Assembly: GCF_018449695.1 (NCBI RefSeq) | Contig: NZ_JAAVUY010000018.1 | Span: 62,001 to 126,000, forward strand | Length of the DNA stretch: 64,000 bases | Reading direction: 5' to 3' | Origin: Bradyrhizobium sp. dw_411 | GTDB taxonomy: Bacteria > Pseudomonadota > Alphaproteobacteria > Rhizobiales > Xanthobacteraceae | Shown here: in pieces, positions 53,003-61,000 of the stretch | Layout: every line of letters starts with the position of its first letter | Position numbering within the stretch: position 1 is the first letter of the stretch | Program-made: the position numbers and the translations under genes | Notes under the pieces: model-generated | What the model was told of the DNA's origin: nothing | Seen by the model: the letters and a program-made list of their open reading frames with translations, nothing else | The model's database searches: none

Positions 53003-53425
53003 ATGGGTTGCAATGTTGAGCGGGTGTTGGGCGAGATTGGCCAATCGCTGCGCCCGATGAGCGAAGCCCCGCGGGACGGGCGAGGCATCCTGGGCAAGGC
53101 TGCCTTAGACAAGGCTGCCTCAGACAAGACCGCCTCAGATAAGACCACCTCAGACAAGACCGCCGCAGGCCTCGTCATCTGCCACTGGGACGCGGAGCCC
53201 TTGATCCTTGCCGGGCCAAGCTGGGTGGAGACCCACGATGCGGAGCGTGGCTATCTCGACAGATATTTTTCCGGCTGGGTCGATCCGGCAAAGTTGAAGC
53301 TGTGGGACTATGCCGCGCTGGCCGATCTGCTGATCGCCTATATCGAGGACGCGCAGGCGTCCGGCGATACCAAAGCGCTCAGGCTTCTGGATCGCCGCAT
53401 CATGGGCCGCGATGCGACCAATTGA
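53003..53425 (+). CDS. Hypothetical protein with coding tandem repeat
   Basis: A 140-residue protein if started at MGCNVERVLGEIG; an in-frame ATG 28 codons earlier and one 18 codons later are alternatives. The first part resembles short 'MSEAPRDGR' regulatory-type hypothetical proteins. A low-complexity linker of DKxxS units (encoded by five 15-bp repeats) joins it to a C-terminal part with LDRYFSGWVDPAKLKLWDYAALADLL. No domain is recognised. It converges on the deacetylase gene, overlapping it by 26 bases. Confidence 0.55.
   Translation: MGCNVERVLGEIGQSLRPMSEAPRDGRGILGKAALDKAASDKTASDKTTSDKTAAGLVICHWDAEPLILAGPSWVETHDAERGYLDRYFSGWVDPAKLKLWDYAALADLLIAYIEDAQASGDTKALRLLDRRIMGRDATN
53093..53167 (+). 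repeat. Five-copy 15-bp coding tandem repeat
   Basis: Units are GGCAAGGCTGCCTTA, GACAAGGCTGCCTCA, GACAAGACCGCCTCA, GATAAGACCACCTCA and GACAAGACCGCCGCA. The 15-bp length keeps the reading frame and encodes five-residue units (D-K-A/T-A/T-S). It is a likely site of copy-number variation that changes only linker length. Confidence 0.85.
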
Positions 53426-54587
53426 TCCCGTGGCAATCGGCCCAGGTCACGCCGTCCTGCGCCAGCCATGCGACCAGACGCGGCACCACCTTTTGCGCGC
53501 GCGGGAAATAATCATGGAACAGAACAATGCCGCGGCGCCACAGCAGCATCAGCGACATCGTGCGCTGCTCGACCTCGGCGATCTTCAGGCTGTCGTCCCA
53601 GTCATGTGAATCGATGTTCCACAGGATCAGCTTCACGCCCTGTGCCTTGAGATAAGTCCCGCTATCCGGGGGGCGCTGGCCATAGGGCGGACGAAATGCC
53701 GGCGCATAGGCCTCCGGCAGCGTGTCGTGGATCAGCTTCGAGCTCGACGCGATCGACTCCTTCCAGCGCGGCGACGTGGCATGGGATTCGTGCACCCAGC
53801 CGTGAGAGCCGACGCACATCCCTGAATAAAGCGTTTGCATCGCTTCGCTGGAAGAGTCGCGCAGCCGCGCCGCAAAGGGTTCGCCGATCGCAAAGAAGGC
53901 GGCGTTGATGTGGTTATCGCGCAGCGCGGCGAGGGTGCGGTCGGTATTGCCGGCCTCCAGCGCTTCATCGCCCGCCGGGCGCGTCGGGCCGTCGTCGAAC
54001 GTCAGCAGGAATTCGCGGTCGGGCAAATCCCAGCCCGGCATCTCATTGTCGTTGAAGATTGCGATCTCGCTGTTGCGGTGGGGCATCACGGCGGCGAGCA
54101 GCAATAGTTCGTCCAGATAAGAGCGCTGAAACCGGGCGGCGTCCGCGAGCCAGGGCTGATAACGCGATGGAATCCGGGTACTGGAGAAGACAATGGCTTC
54201 GCGCCGCAGATATTCGGGATCGGGACTATCCGGGCAAAAGGGTTCTGCGGCGACGCAACTGCGCGATGCGATCGCATAATTGTCGGTCAGCAGTTTCCAT
54301 AGTTTATGTCGAGTGCGCTCGATCGAGGGCATATCGACGGCATCAGTCGTCAATCGCGCGTTCAACGCGGCTTCGGTTAAGGCGTCGCTTTCGGCGAGTT
54401 CATGCGCAAAGGCGAGGATTTCAGCGCGCGAGGCGCGGTCGAATGCGGCGGGCGAGGCGACGGGATCAGGCCACAACGCGCGGTGGGGAATGATCGCCTC
54501 GGTCGCATCGGCAGCGATCGATGTTGCAGCCGCGAGAGCCACCAAGATGGCCGTCAGTGCGATCTTTCGAGCGCAGATGAATATCAC
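53400..54587 (-). CDS. Secreted polysaccharide deacetylase (NodB/CE4 family)
   Basis: The chosen start is a GTG giving MIFICARKIALTAILVAL, a signal peptide with cleavage near SIAA. AAGGA lies 5 bases upstream. A frame 105 codons longer would run through the hipBA promoter region and is rejected. The NodB-homology domain in the C-terminal half has LLTFDDGPT (catalytic and metal Asp), the metal His pair in VGSHGWVHESH, RPPYGQ, and WNIDSHDWDD. It probably removes acetyl groups from a peptidoglycan or exopolysaccharide. The ~200-residue N-terminal part has no recognised domain. Confidence 0.82.
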   Translation of the reverse strand: MIFICARKIALTAILVALAAATSIAADATEAIIPHRALWPDPVASPAAFDRASRAEILAFAHELAESDALTEAALNARLTTDAVDMPSIERTRHKLWKLLTDNYAIASRSCVAAEPFCPDSPDPEYLRREAIVFSSTRIPSRYQPWLADAARFQRSYLDELLLLAAVMPHRNSEIAIFNDNEMPGWDLPDREFLLTFDDGPTRPAGDEALEAGNTDRTLAALRDNHINAAFFAIGEPFAARLRDSSSEAMQTLYSGMCVGSHGWVHESHATSPRWKESIASSSKLIHDTLPEAYAPAFRPPYGQRPPDSGTYLKAQGVKLILWNIDSHDWDDSLKIAEVEQRTMSLMLLWRRGIVLFHDYFPRAQKVVPRLVAWLAQDGVTWADCHGINWSHRGP

Positions 54588-54721
54588 ATCGATCCTTGCG
54601 GCCTTGAACCGCTTCGCTGCGATCCATCGAAGGCGAGGCAACAGCATACATCGGAGGAGACCCTGTGCAATTCCCGCGCAGATCACACCGGCCCGCGGCC
54701 AATTTCCGCCAGATAAACGGC

Positions 54722-54820
54722 TATCCGCGATCGCGTATAATCCTACTTTAATCAGCTTTGCGTATATTTTTGTCTTATACGCGATCGCGGATATTGCTGT
54801 TTTATACGTACTTGCGTATA
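54722..54820. promoter_or_regulatory. Four HipB-type operators with exact 27-bp period
   Basis: Four 18-bp sites start at 54722, 54749, 54776 and 54803, each exactly 27 bases apart. They read TATCC-GCGATCGC-GTATA, TAATC-AGCTTTGC-GTATA, TATAC-GCGATCGC-GGATA and TATAC-GTACTTGC-GTATA. Sites 1 and 3 are exact inverted copies of each other over 19 bases. The plan (5-bp half-site, 8-bp centre, four sites) matches the E. coli HipB operator rule TATCC-N8-GGATA. They lie between the hipB start and the divergent deacetylase gene, so either could be regulated. Confidence 0.85.
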
Positions 54821-54844
54821 TTTCGAGATGGGAGGCTTTTACAA

Positions 54845-55090
54845 ATGGAACAGCAAATAGCCCGTAATGAAAAACAGCTAGGCGCCATCCTGCGGCGGGC
54901 ACGAAAAAAAGCAGGATTAACGCAGTCTGCCCTCGGAAGGTTAAGGCAAGGAACAGTATCGAGGCTGGAGGCCGGCGAGCCGGCCGTCCAGCTTCGCACG
55001 GTCATGGAAGCGCTCACGGCTCTAAACCTTGAACTGATCGTACGTCCTCGCAGCACGGCAAGCGCGGCTGATATCGAAAGCATCTTTTGA
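54845..55090 (+). CDS. hipB: HipB antitoxin/repressor (E. coli-like hipBA locus)
   Basis: The 81-residue protein starts at MEQQIARNEKQLGAILRRA after a clear GGGAGG site; a longer frame would start inside the operators. The HTH is in KKAGLTQSALGRLRQGTVSRLEAGE, where the family normally reads 'LTQ..LA...G..Q..VS.IE'. It should bind the four upstream operators and HipA. It ends with TGATG, sharing a base with the hipA start. Confidence 0.88.
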   Translation: MEQQIARNEKQLGAILRRARKKAGLTQSALGRLRQGTVSRLEAGEPAVQLRTVMEALTALNLELIVRPRSTASAADIESIF

Positions 55091-56397
55091 TGGCCCGGCG
55101 GCCGACCCACATTCCTCTAAACGTATTTCTCAACGGTCGCCTCGTTGGAGTTTTCCGGCGAGAGGCGAACGGCGCCATCGATTTTTGCTATGATCAGGAA
55201 TGGCTCAGTTGGGGGCCGACCTTCCCGATTTCTCTATCCTTGCCCCTTCGCGAAGACCGTTATGTCGGGTCGCCGGTTATCAACGTTTTCGACAATCTGT
55301 TGCCGGATAGCGATGACATACGCAAACGTGTTGCGGAGCGTGTCGGTGCGGCAGGAACAGATGCATATAGCATGCTCTCGGCACTGGGCCATGACTGCGT
55401 GGGCGCGTTACAGTTCTTGCCGGATGGCATCGACCCGGGGCCTGCAGGTGGCATTCAAGGCAAGCCGATAGACGATATCGAAATTACCAGGCTGCTTCAA
55501 AATCTCGCCTCAGCTCCGCTCGGCATGGATGGTGATGAAGATTTTCGAATTTCAATTGCGGGTGCACAAGAGAAAACGGCACTCTTGAGACGTGACAACA
55601 AATGGTACAAGCCGGTTGGGACGACCGCGACCACGCACATATTCAAGCCACAAATCGGACGTTTGCCAAACGGTATCGATTTATCTAACAGCGTGGAAAA
55701 TGAATATTTGTGCCTGAAGCTTCTTTCAGCACTTGGCGTGCCGACGGCGAATGCGGGAATCGATGATTTTGGTTCGCTAAGGACTCTCATCGTAGAGCGG
55801 TTCGATCGGCGTTGGACGAGCGATGGACGGTTACTCCGCCTTCCGCAGGAGGATTGTCTGCAGGCTCTCTCGATTCCGCCGACCAGGAAATATCAATCTG
55901 ACGGCGGTCCTGGCGTGAACGAGATTTTCAGATTGTTGAAGGGGAGCGACATTCCCGATGACAATCTGGCAACATTCATGCGCGCCAATATCATCTTCTG
56001 GCTGATCGGCGCGACCGATGGCCACGCAAAAAATTTCAGCATTTTCCTGGGGCCGGGCGGACGCTTCCGCATGACGCCACTTTATGACGTGCTAAGTGCA
56101 CAACCGAGCCTTGATGCCCATCAGATCCAGCGTAAAAAATTCAAACTGGCAATGTCAGTCGGGAAAAGCCGCCACTATGAAGTCGCCGAAATCATGCCGA
56201 GGCATTTTCTTCAAACGGCAGAAGCTGCTGGTATCGAATCCGGCCTGGTCACGACAATCTTCGATGATTTGATCAAGAATGCCGTGCGCGCGAGCGAAAT
56301 GGTCGTGAAAAACCTTCCCGCAAGATTTCCTCAGGCCGTGTCAGATTCAATCCTGACGGCTTTGGCGCATCGGATTGAACTGATCAAGGCGGGTTAG
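55090..56397 (+). CDS. hipA: HipA serine/threonine kinase toxin (E. coli HipA-like)
   Basis: The 435-residue kinase, close in length to E. coli HipA, starts at the ATG that overlaps the hipB stop. Residues 155-166 read SIAGAQEKTALL, matching the autophosphorylation/ATP loop of E. coli HipA with Ser155 in the place of Ser150. The catalytic motif ATDGHAKNFSIF lies at 308-319 (Asp310 equivalent to Asp309), and TPLYDVLSA at 329-337 is the metal-binding region. The E. coli kinase phosphorylates glutamyl-tRNA synthetase and produces persistence, so the same target is a reasonable inference. Confidence 0.92.
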   Translation: MARRPTHIPLNVFLNGRLVGVFRREANGAIDFCYDQEWLSWGPTFPISLSLPLREDRYVGSPVINVFDNLLPDSDDIRKRVAERVGAAGTDAYSMLSALGHDCVGALQFLPDGIDPGPAGGIQGKPIDDIEITRLLQNLASAPLGMDGDEDFRISIAGAQEKTALLRRDNKWYKPVGTTATTHIFKPQIGRLPNGIDLSNSVENEYLCLKLLSALGVPTANAGIDDFGSLRTLIVERFDRRWTSDGRLLRLPQEDCLQALSIPPTRKYQSDGGPGVNEIFRLLKGSDIPDDNLATFMRANIIFWLIGATDGHAKNFSIFLGPGGRFRMTPLYDVLSAQPSLDAHQIQRKKFKLAMSVGKSRHYEVAEIMPRHFLQTAEAAGIESGLVTTIFDDLIKNAVRASEMVVKNLPARFPQAVSDSILTALAHRIELIKAG

Positions 56398-56428
56398 CCG
56401 GCCGGAATTCCTCCCGCGCGCACGCCGG

Positions 56429-57544
56429 TCAGGTTGCCGGCGCGGCTTTAGCCTTGGCCTTATCTTTGGTCTTGGGGCTGAGCCACCGGATCACGAATTC
56501 GCGGCCCGGAATCTCGATGAAGCGCCAGCTCAGATATGACAACAGCCAGATCGCGGCCAGGGCGACCAGCATGCAGCACACATAGGCCGTCAGATTGTTT
56601 CCGACATGCCGCGTCGTGCGCTCCGTGAAAGTCAGGAAAAACGGATGGATCAGATAGATCGAATAGGAGATCACGCCGAGGTGGTAGACCAGGCGATTGC
56701 CGAACAATAGCTGCGCCATGCGGCCATCGCGCGACAGGATCGCGATGAACGGAATGAACAGCACGTAAATCGGCAGATCGTCCTTGGTAAAGATCGCGAC
56801 CGCCAGCATCGCGGCGAGGATCGCGATCACGAGGATGTCCTGGGCGGTGGCGGACAGCCGGTCCAGATGATGCGCGAAACGGAATGTCGCCAATCCCAGC
56901 GTAAAGCCGAAAAGCGCGCGCAGCAGCGGCAGGAATGAACTGTCCGAGACCACATCGAGTGGCCCGGCGGAGCCCTGGCCACTGATGCTGATCCCGTAAA
57001 TCCCGATTAAGGACAGCGCCGCGCTGGCAAGGCACCAGCCGATGGTTTTATGCAGCGTGTATTTCATCAGCACGGGCGAGGCGACATAGGAGCCGAGTTC
57101 GGCGCTCGAGGCCCAGGACACGCCAATCAGCGGATAGATATGAAGCCCCCAGCCGACCAGCATCAGGATGTTGCCGATCCAATCGAAGGTGTGGAAGCGG
57201 GCGAAGGTCTCTTCGCCGGTCAGGCCGGCTGCGATCTTCAGCGCGTAACAACCCGCGATCACGATGTACGCCGGATAGAGGCGCGCGAAGCGCTTGAGCA
57301 TGAAGCTTTTGTAGTTGGTCCCGAACTCGTTCCAGTTTTCCGAAGCAAATGCTTCCTTGTAGACATAGCCGATCACGAACCCGCTCAGCATGAAGAACAT
57401 GTCGACCACGAGATAGCCGTGCGCCACGTTCCAGACGCCCGTATTGCCGGTGAGATCGAGACGGAATTTTCCGTAATGATAGACCACGATGATCACGGCC
57501 GCGACGCCCCGCACCCCCGTCAACGCTCTGATATCGGCCGCCAT
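56429..57544 (-). CDS. Acyltransferase 3 family membrane protein (OafA/YrhL-like)
   Basis: The 371-residue protein has about ten membrane segments and the hallmark N-terminal RALTGVRGVAAVIIVVYHYG (catalytic His) followed by FFMLSGFVIGYVY. Such proteins O-acetylate or otherwise acylate cell-surface polysaccharides. It is a monocistronic gene beside hipA, with no glycan genes adjacent. Confidence 0.88.
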   Translation of the reverse strand: MAADIRALTGVRGVAAVIIVVYHYGKFRLDLTGNTGVWNVAHGYLVVDMFFMLSGFVIGYVYKEAFASENWNEFGTNYKSFMLKRFARLYPAYIVIAGCYALKIAAGLTGEETFARFHTFDWIGNILMLVGWGLHIYPLIGVSWASSAELGSYVASPVLMKYTLHKTIGWCLASAALSLIGIYGISISGQGSAGPLDVVSDSSFLPLLRALFGFTLGLATFRFAHHLDRLSATAQDILVIAILAAMLAVAIFTKDDLPIYVLFIPFIAILSRDGRMAQLLFGNRLVYHLGVISYSIYLIHPFFLTFTERTTRHVGNNLTAYVCCMLVALAAIWLLSYLSWRFIEIPGREFVIRWLSPKTKDKAKAKAAPAT

Positions 57545-57822
57545 GATGTTTCCCCAAGCTCTCGCGCAGCAAACCCAGCGCAGTTTGTGCCAGCAGCGCT
57601 GAATCCCGGAATGATTATCCGAAATACCCCCCGTTCGTCATGCTCAACTAGCAAGCAGGCCCGGGTATTTTGCCATGCTTGTCGGTGTTTTGCGATATTT
57701 CCGCGGCGGAGCGACGAATCGGCGGGTTTGCCGGAGGCAGCCCGCACGCCGTCTTGACAGCAGTGCGCGCTCATTATTGATTAATTCGTTGATAATGGGT
57801 GGGGGTTTAGGCGTGGTGATGG
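57545..57822. other. Intergenic region upstream of the permease remnant
   Basis: About 280 bases with no recognisable gene. Frames in both directions have Arg-rich, low-information translations. It may include further decayed sequence from the former ABC locus, but no permease motif was seen here. Confidence 0.3.
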
Positions 57823-57990
57823 GCGCTGATCTTGCTGGCGCCGGTGTTCGTGATCTGGATGGGGACGGGCCCCAGCCCAAGGTCGTGATGACGCTGATGC
57901 TCTCGATTTTTTCGATCGTGATCGACATGGCGCGGGGTTTGCGCCCGCCCGGTCCTGACATGCCGCATCTGGCGCAACGCGCGCGCCACG
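57823..57990 (+). pseudogene. Remnant of a NitT/TauT-type ABC permease gene, frameshifted
   Basis: Two frames on the plus strand encode consecutive pieces of a BPD-type permease. The first gives ALILLAPVFVIWMGTGPSP, then the frame shifts around 57880. The second gives PKVVMTLMLSIFSIVIDMARGL and continues to about 57985. Lined up with the permease encoded at 12610-13443 (KIALAPLFIIWLGIGSQSR ... VFIAFFPVVIATTAGF), the two pieces fall in order. A TGA just upstream and the start of the DMT gene downstream leave no room for a full gene. Confidence 0.6.
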
Positions 57991-58009
57991 AACGATCCTC
58001 CGGGCGCGT

Positions 58010-58954
58010 ATGAAGACTGACCAGACGTCGCGAGGCACGCTGGCGCTGATCGCCACCGCGGCGCTGTGGGGCAGCAATCACGTTGCGGGAAGATCCGTGC
58101 GCGAAATGGTCCCGCTGCCGGCGCTGGTGTTCTGGCGCTGGGTGCCCGCCGCCATCATTCTCACCATCATTGTCTGGCCCGCGCTGCGGCAGGGTTGGCC
58201 GGCGATCCGCGCTCAGCTCGGCGGGTTGATCGTGGGCGGGGTGATCGGCGTCGGGCTGTTTTCCTATTGCCTGCTCGGCGGGGCCTATCAAAGCCTCGCG
58301 ATCGAAGTCGGCTTCATCAATGCGACCACGCCGGTCTGGGTGCTCGTGCTCGGACGCTGGATGGGCGCGGCGCCGCTCTCGGCGATGACGAAATGGGGCG
58401 TCGCGCTGGCCTTTGCCGGCACAGTTCTGATCATCACCAAGGGCAGGCTCGAGACACTCACCCAGTTTCAGCTCAGCCTCGGCAATCTGTGGTCGCTGAT
58501 CGCGGCGATCGCCTTTGCGTGGTTCTCGATCCGCATCCGCGACTGGAGCCGCACCATCGCCTCGCTGCCGCTGATGGTGGTGACGGGATGGGCGGGGCTG
58601 CTCATCGTGATGACGCCCGCTTATCTAATTTCGGTCGCTTTGGGCGAACCGTGGTTCGTGTGGAACAACGCCAACCTGGGCTTCGCGCTCGCCGCGGTCG
58701 GTTACATGGGAATTCTGCCGACCATGCTCGGCAATCTCTTCTATCTCTACGGTGTCGCCGTGGTCGGCGCCGCGCGCGCGGCGGCGTTTCTCTATCTCAG
58801 CCCGTTATTCTCGGCAGGGCTTTCGATCCTGTGGCTCGGCGAGCAACTGGCCTGGTATCATCTCGCCGGCATCGCGGCGATCTTCGCGGGGCTGTTGATT
58901 TCAGGAAAATCCGGTCCAGCGCGGCTGCGCCCGGAGCCGGTGCAGGAGATTTGA
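58010..58954 (+). CDS. DMT-superfamily transporter (EamA domains)
   Basis: The 314-residue protein has ten membrane segments in two EamA repeats. The first starts GTLALIATAALWGSNHVAGR, and the second ends with YLSPLFSAGLSILWLGEQLAWYHLAGIAAIFAGLLIS, a typical C-terminal EamA pattern. It would export or import a small metabolite; the substrate is unknown. Its start lies inside the tail of the permease remnant. Confidence 0.85.
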   Translation: MKTDQTSRGTLALIATAALWGSNHVAGRSVREMVPLPALVFWRWVPAAIILTIIVWPALRQGWPAIRAQLGGLIVGGVIGVGLFSYCLLGGAYQSLAIEVGFINATTPVWVLVLGRWMGAAPLSAMTKWGVALAFAGTVLIITKGRLETLTQFQLSLGNLWSLIAAIAFAWFSIRIRDWSRTIASLPLMVVTGWAGLLIVMTPAYLISVALGEPWFVWNNANLGFALAAVGYMGILPTMLGNLFYLYGVAVVGAARAAAFLYLSPLFSAGLSILWLGEQLAWYHLAGIAAIFAGLLISGKSGPARLRPEPVQEI

Positions 58955-59021
58955 GTTTCGTGCGATCTGACGTAAGCTCATTCACTTAATCTTCCAGCGT
59001 GAAATGGTTTGCGTCAGGCTC

Positions 59022-60188
59022 ATGAGTTCCAGCGAAAAGACCGAGGCTCCGTGGCGTGTGGGAGTGCTGTTCTCCCAGACCGGCGTGACTTCCGCCGTCG
59101 AACAATCCCAATTGAATGCGACGCTGCTCGCGATCGAGGAAATCAACGCCGCCGGCGGTGTGCTCGGCCGCATGATTGAGCCGGTGATCTACGATCCGGC
59201 GTCCGACCCCAAGCAATTCCGCAGCCTCGCCGAGCGCCTGTTTCAGACCGATCACATCAGGCTGTTGTTCGGCTGCTACATGTCGAGCACGCGCAAGGCG
59301 GTGCTGCCGGTGGTCGAAAGCCATCGCGGGCTGCTGTTTTATCCCACACTCTATGAAGGCTTCGAATATTCGCGCCACTGCATCTATACGGGAGCCGCGC
59401 CGAACCAGAATTCGCTGCAGCTCGCGCGCTATCTGCTGTCCACCTACGGCAACCGCTTCCTGCTGGTCGGATCGAACTACATTTACCCGTATGAATCCAA
59501 TCGCCTGATGGCCGATTTCGTGATGCAGGGCCGCGGCGCGGTGCTGGACGAGATCTATGTGCCGCTTGAGGCGGGAGCCGGAGATTTCGAAAAGGTCATC
59601 GCCCGGATCAAGAAGACCTCGCCGGATGTGATCTTTTCAACAGTAGTCGGCCGCAGCACCTCGGTGCTCTATGAAGCCTATCGTAGCGCCGGCTTCGATC
59701 CTGCAAAAATGCCGATCGCGAGCCTGACCACCAGCGAAGCCGAAGTCGCGCAGATGAGCCGCGAGGCCGCGGAAGGCCACATCACTGCGGCGCCGTTTTT
59801 CGAGACGTCGCCCTCGAAGGCCGCCCGCCGCTTCGTCGAAAGCTTCAAGGCCAAATACGGCCCGGACGCGCCGGTGCCGGCCGCGGCGGAGGCGGCTTAT
59901 TTTCAGGTGCATCTGGCGATGCGTGCGCTGGCGCGGTGCGGATCGGACGATCCGGAAAACGTGCTCAGGGAATTGCGCGATTCCGAATTCGACGCGCCGC
60001 AGGGTCGGGTGCGGATCGATCTGGAAAATAACCACACTTATTTGTGGCCGCGCATCGCGCGCCTCGACAAGTCTGGCCGGTTCCAGACGGTCTGGAATCC
60101 CGGTGTGCGGATCAAGCCGGACCCGTATTGCGTGGTCCAAAGTCTCGACGACTGGTCGGTCGACGATCTCGATACAGTCAGCCACTGA
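59022..60188 (+). CDS. amiC: AmiC-like amide sensor (ligand-binding negative regulator)
   Basis: The 388-residue protein begins at MSSSEKTEAPWRVGVLFSQTG and has no signal peptide, as expected for the cytoplasmic AmiC rather than a transport binding protein. It has the periplasmic-binding-protein type I fold (VGVLFSQTGVTSAVEQSQLNATLLAIEEINAAGGVLG, YDPASDPKQF, FGCYMSSTRKAVLPV). In Pseudomonas, AmiC holds the antiterminator AmiR inactive until an amide binds. amiR, amiE and a permease gene follow it. The start is six codons after an upstream in-frame ATG. Confidence 0.85.
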   Translation: MSSSEKTEAPWRVGVLFSQTGVTSAVEQSQLNATLLAIEEINAAGGVLGRMIEPVIYDPASDPKQFRSLAERLFQTDHIRLLFGCYMSSTRKAVLPVVESHRGLLFYPTLYEGFEYSRHCIYTGAAPNQNSLQLARYLLSTYGNRFLLVGSNYIYPYESNRLMADFVMQGRGAVLDEIYVPLEAGAGDFEKVIARIKKTSPDVIFSTVVGRSTSVLYEAYRSAGFDPAKMPIASLTTSEAEVAQMSREAAEGHITAAPFFETSPSKAARRFVESFKAKYGPDAPVPAAAEAAYFQVHLAMRALARCGSDDPENVLRELRDSEFDAPQGRVRIDLENNHTYLWPRIARLDKSGRFQTVWNPGVRIKPDPYCVVQSLDDWSVDDLDTVSH

Positions 60189-60206
60189 GGGGGCGCGGGA
60201 GCAGCG

Positions 60207-60815
60207 GTGGCAATCCAAATCCTTCGCGATCTTCGGGGCCTTCGCGTGCTGGTGGTGCATCCGCCGGACAGCGAGCGCGTGCGGCTCGTCGAACATCTCA
60301 GGCGGATCGGCTGCATGGCGGAAACGCAGTGGCCGGTGCCGGAAACCTGGACCGGCGGTTGCGACGTGATGCTGCTGGCGGTCGAGCATGATGTGCGCAG
60401 CGATATCCAGCGTCTCTTGAAATCGGCCGACGGCCCGCGGCCCACACTCATTGCCATTGTCGGCTATGAAGACCCCTCCACATTGCAACTGGTATTGGAA
60501 GCCGGTGCGGTCGCGGTGATCGAACGGCCGATCCGTCCGTTCGGTCTGCTTACCAATTTGACGATCGCGCGCAGCATCTGGCTGGAGAAGCGCGAGACCG
60601 AAAAGCGCATCCGCAAGCTGGAGCGCAAACTCTCCGGGCTGCAGCGCATCCAGAAAGCGAAATCGATCCTGATGGACGGTCAGGGATTGAGCGAAGCCGA
60701 CGCCTACGAAAGCATTCGCCGCCAGGCGATGGCGAAGCGGTTGTCGATGGACGACATGGCCGCTGCGATCATCCACGCAAATGAACTCTTGCAGTACCGC
60801 GCAAAAGATGTTTAG
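60207..60815 (+). CDS. amiR: AmiR-like ANTAR antitermination regulator
   Basis: The 202-residue protein starts with GTG after GGGAG. A receiver-like but probably phosphorylation-independent N-terminal domain (LRVLVVHPPDSERVRLVEHL) and a coiled coil (about residues 130-150) lead into a C-terminal ANTAR domain (RIQKAKSILMDGQGLSEADAYESIRRQAMAKRLSMDDMAAAII). ANTAR proteins bind RNA hairpins to prevent terminator formation. A leader with such a structure lies between this gene and amiE. Confidence 0.9.
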   Translation: MAIQILRDLRGLRVLVVHPPDSERVRLVEHLRRIGCMAETQWPVPETWTGGCDVMLLAVEHDVRSDIQRLLKSADGPRPTLIAIVGYEDPSTLQLVLEAGAVAVIERPIRPFGLLTNLTIARSIWLEKRETEKRIRKLERKLSGLQRIQKAKSILMDGQGLSEADAYESIRRQAMAKRLSMDDMAAAIIHANELLQYRAKDV

Positions 60816-60867
60816 TTTTTAAATCGGCCATTTAGGACAATGATGTTCTGGTCGTAAAAATTCGCCC

Positions 60868-60887
60868 GACCACCAGTGACGTTGGTC
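60868..60887 (+). promoter_or_regulatory. ANTAR-type target hairpin with AxxG hexaloop
   Basis: GACCACC (60868-60874) pairs with GTTGGTC (60881-60887) with one C-T mismatch. The closing loop is AGTGAC, which has A at position 1 and G at position 4 as in the loop rule for ANTAR RNA targets. A second hairpin, GGCTA-GGT-TAGCC (60894-60906), follows after six bases and overlaps the 5' arm of the terminator. Confidence 0.65.
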
Positions 60888-60902
60888 AGGCTTGGCTAGG
60901 TT

Positions 60903-60939
60903 AGCCCGAAAGATCCGTGAGGATCTGTCGGGCTTTTTT
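60903..60939 (+). terminator. Leader terminator of amiE (antitermination target)
   Basis: AGCCCGA (60903-60909) pairs with TCGGGCT (60928-60934), and AGATCC (60911-60916) with GGATCT (60921-60926), around a GTGA loop. A T tract (TTTTTT, from 60934) follows. It sits between amiR and amiE and would stop transcription when AmiR is inactive. The hairpin 60894-60906 uses the same bases as its 5' arm, so the two structures exclude each other. Confidence 0.82.
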
Positions 60940-61000
60940 GTTTTTGGGCCTCTGTTTTTGGGTCTGTGTTTTTGAACCTCGGCTTCGCAAGGAGAGCAAC

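Noticed and set aside
52822..53178. Minus-strand frame with VLSEA repeats
   Set aside because: It is simply the reverse reading of the 15-bp tandem repeat in the plus-strand protein.
54758..54844. 29-residue N-terminal extension of the HipB reading frame
   Set aside because: It would start within the operator array, while a good GGAGG site precedes the shorter ATG.
57644..58291. 215-residue minus-strand frame over the permease remnant and DMT start
   Set aside because: No domain, and plus-strand permease similarity explains the sequence better.
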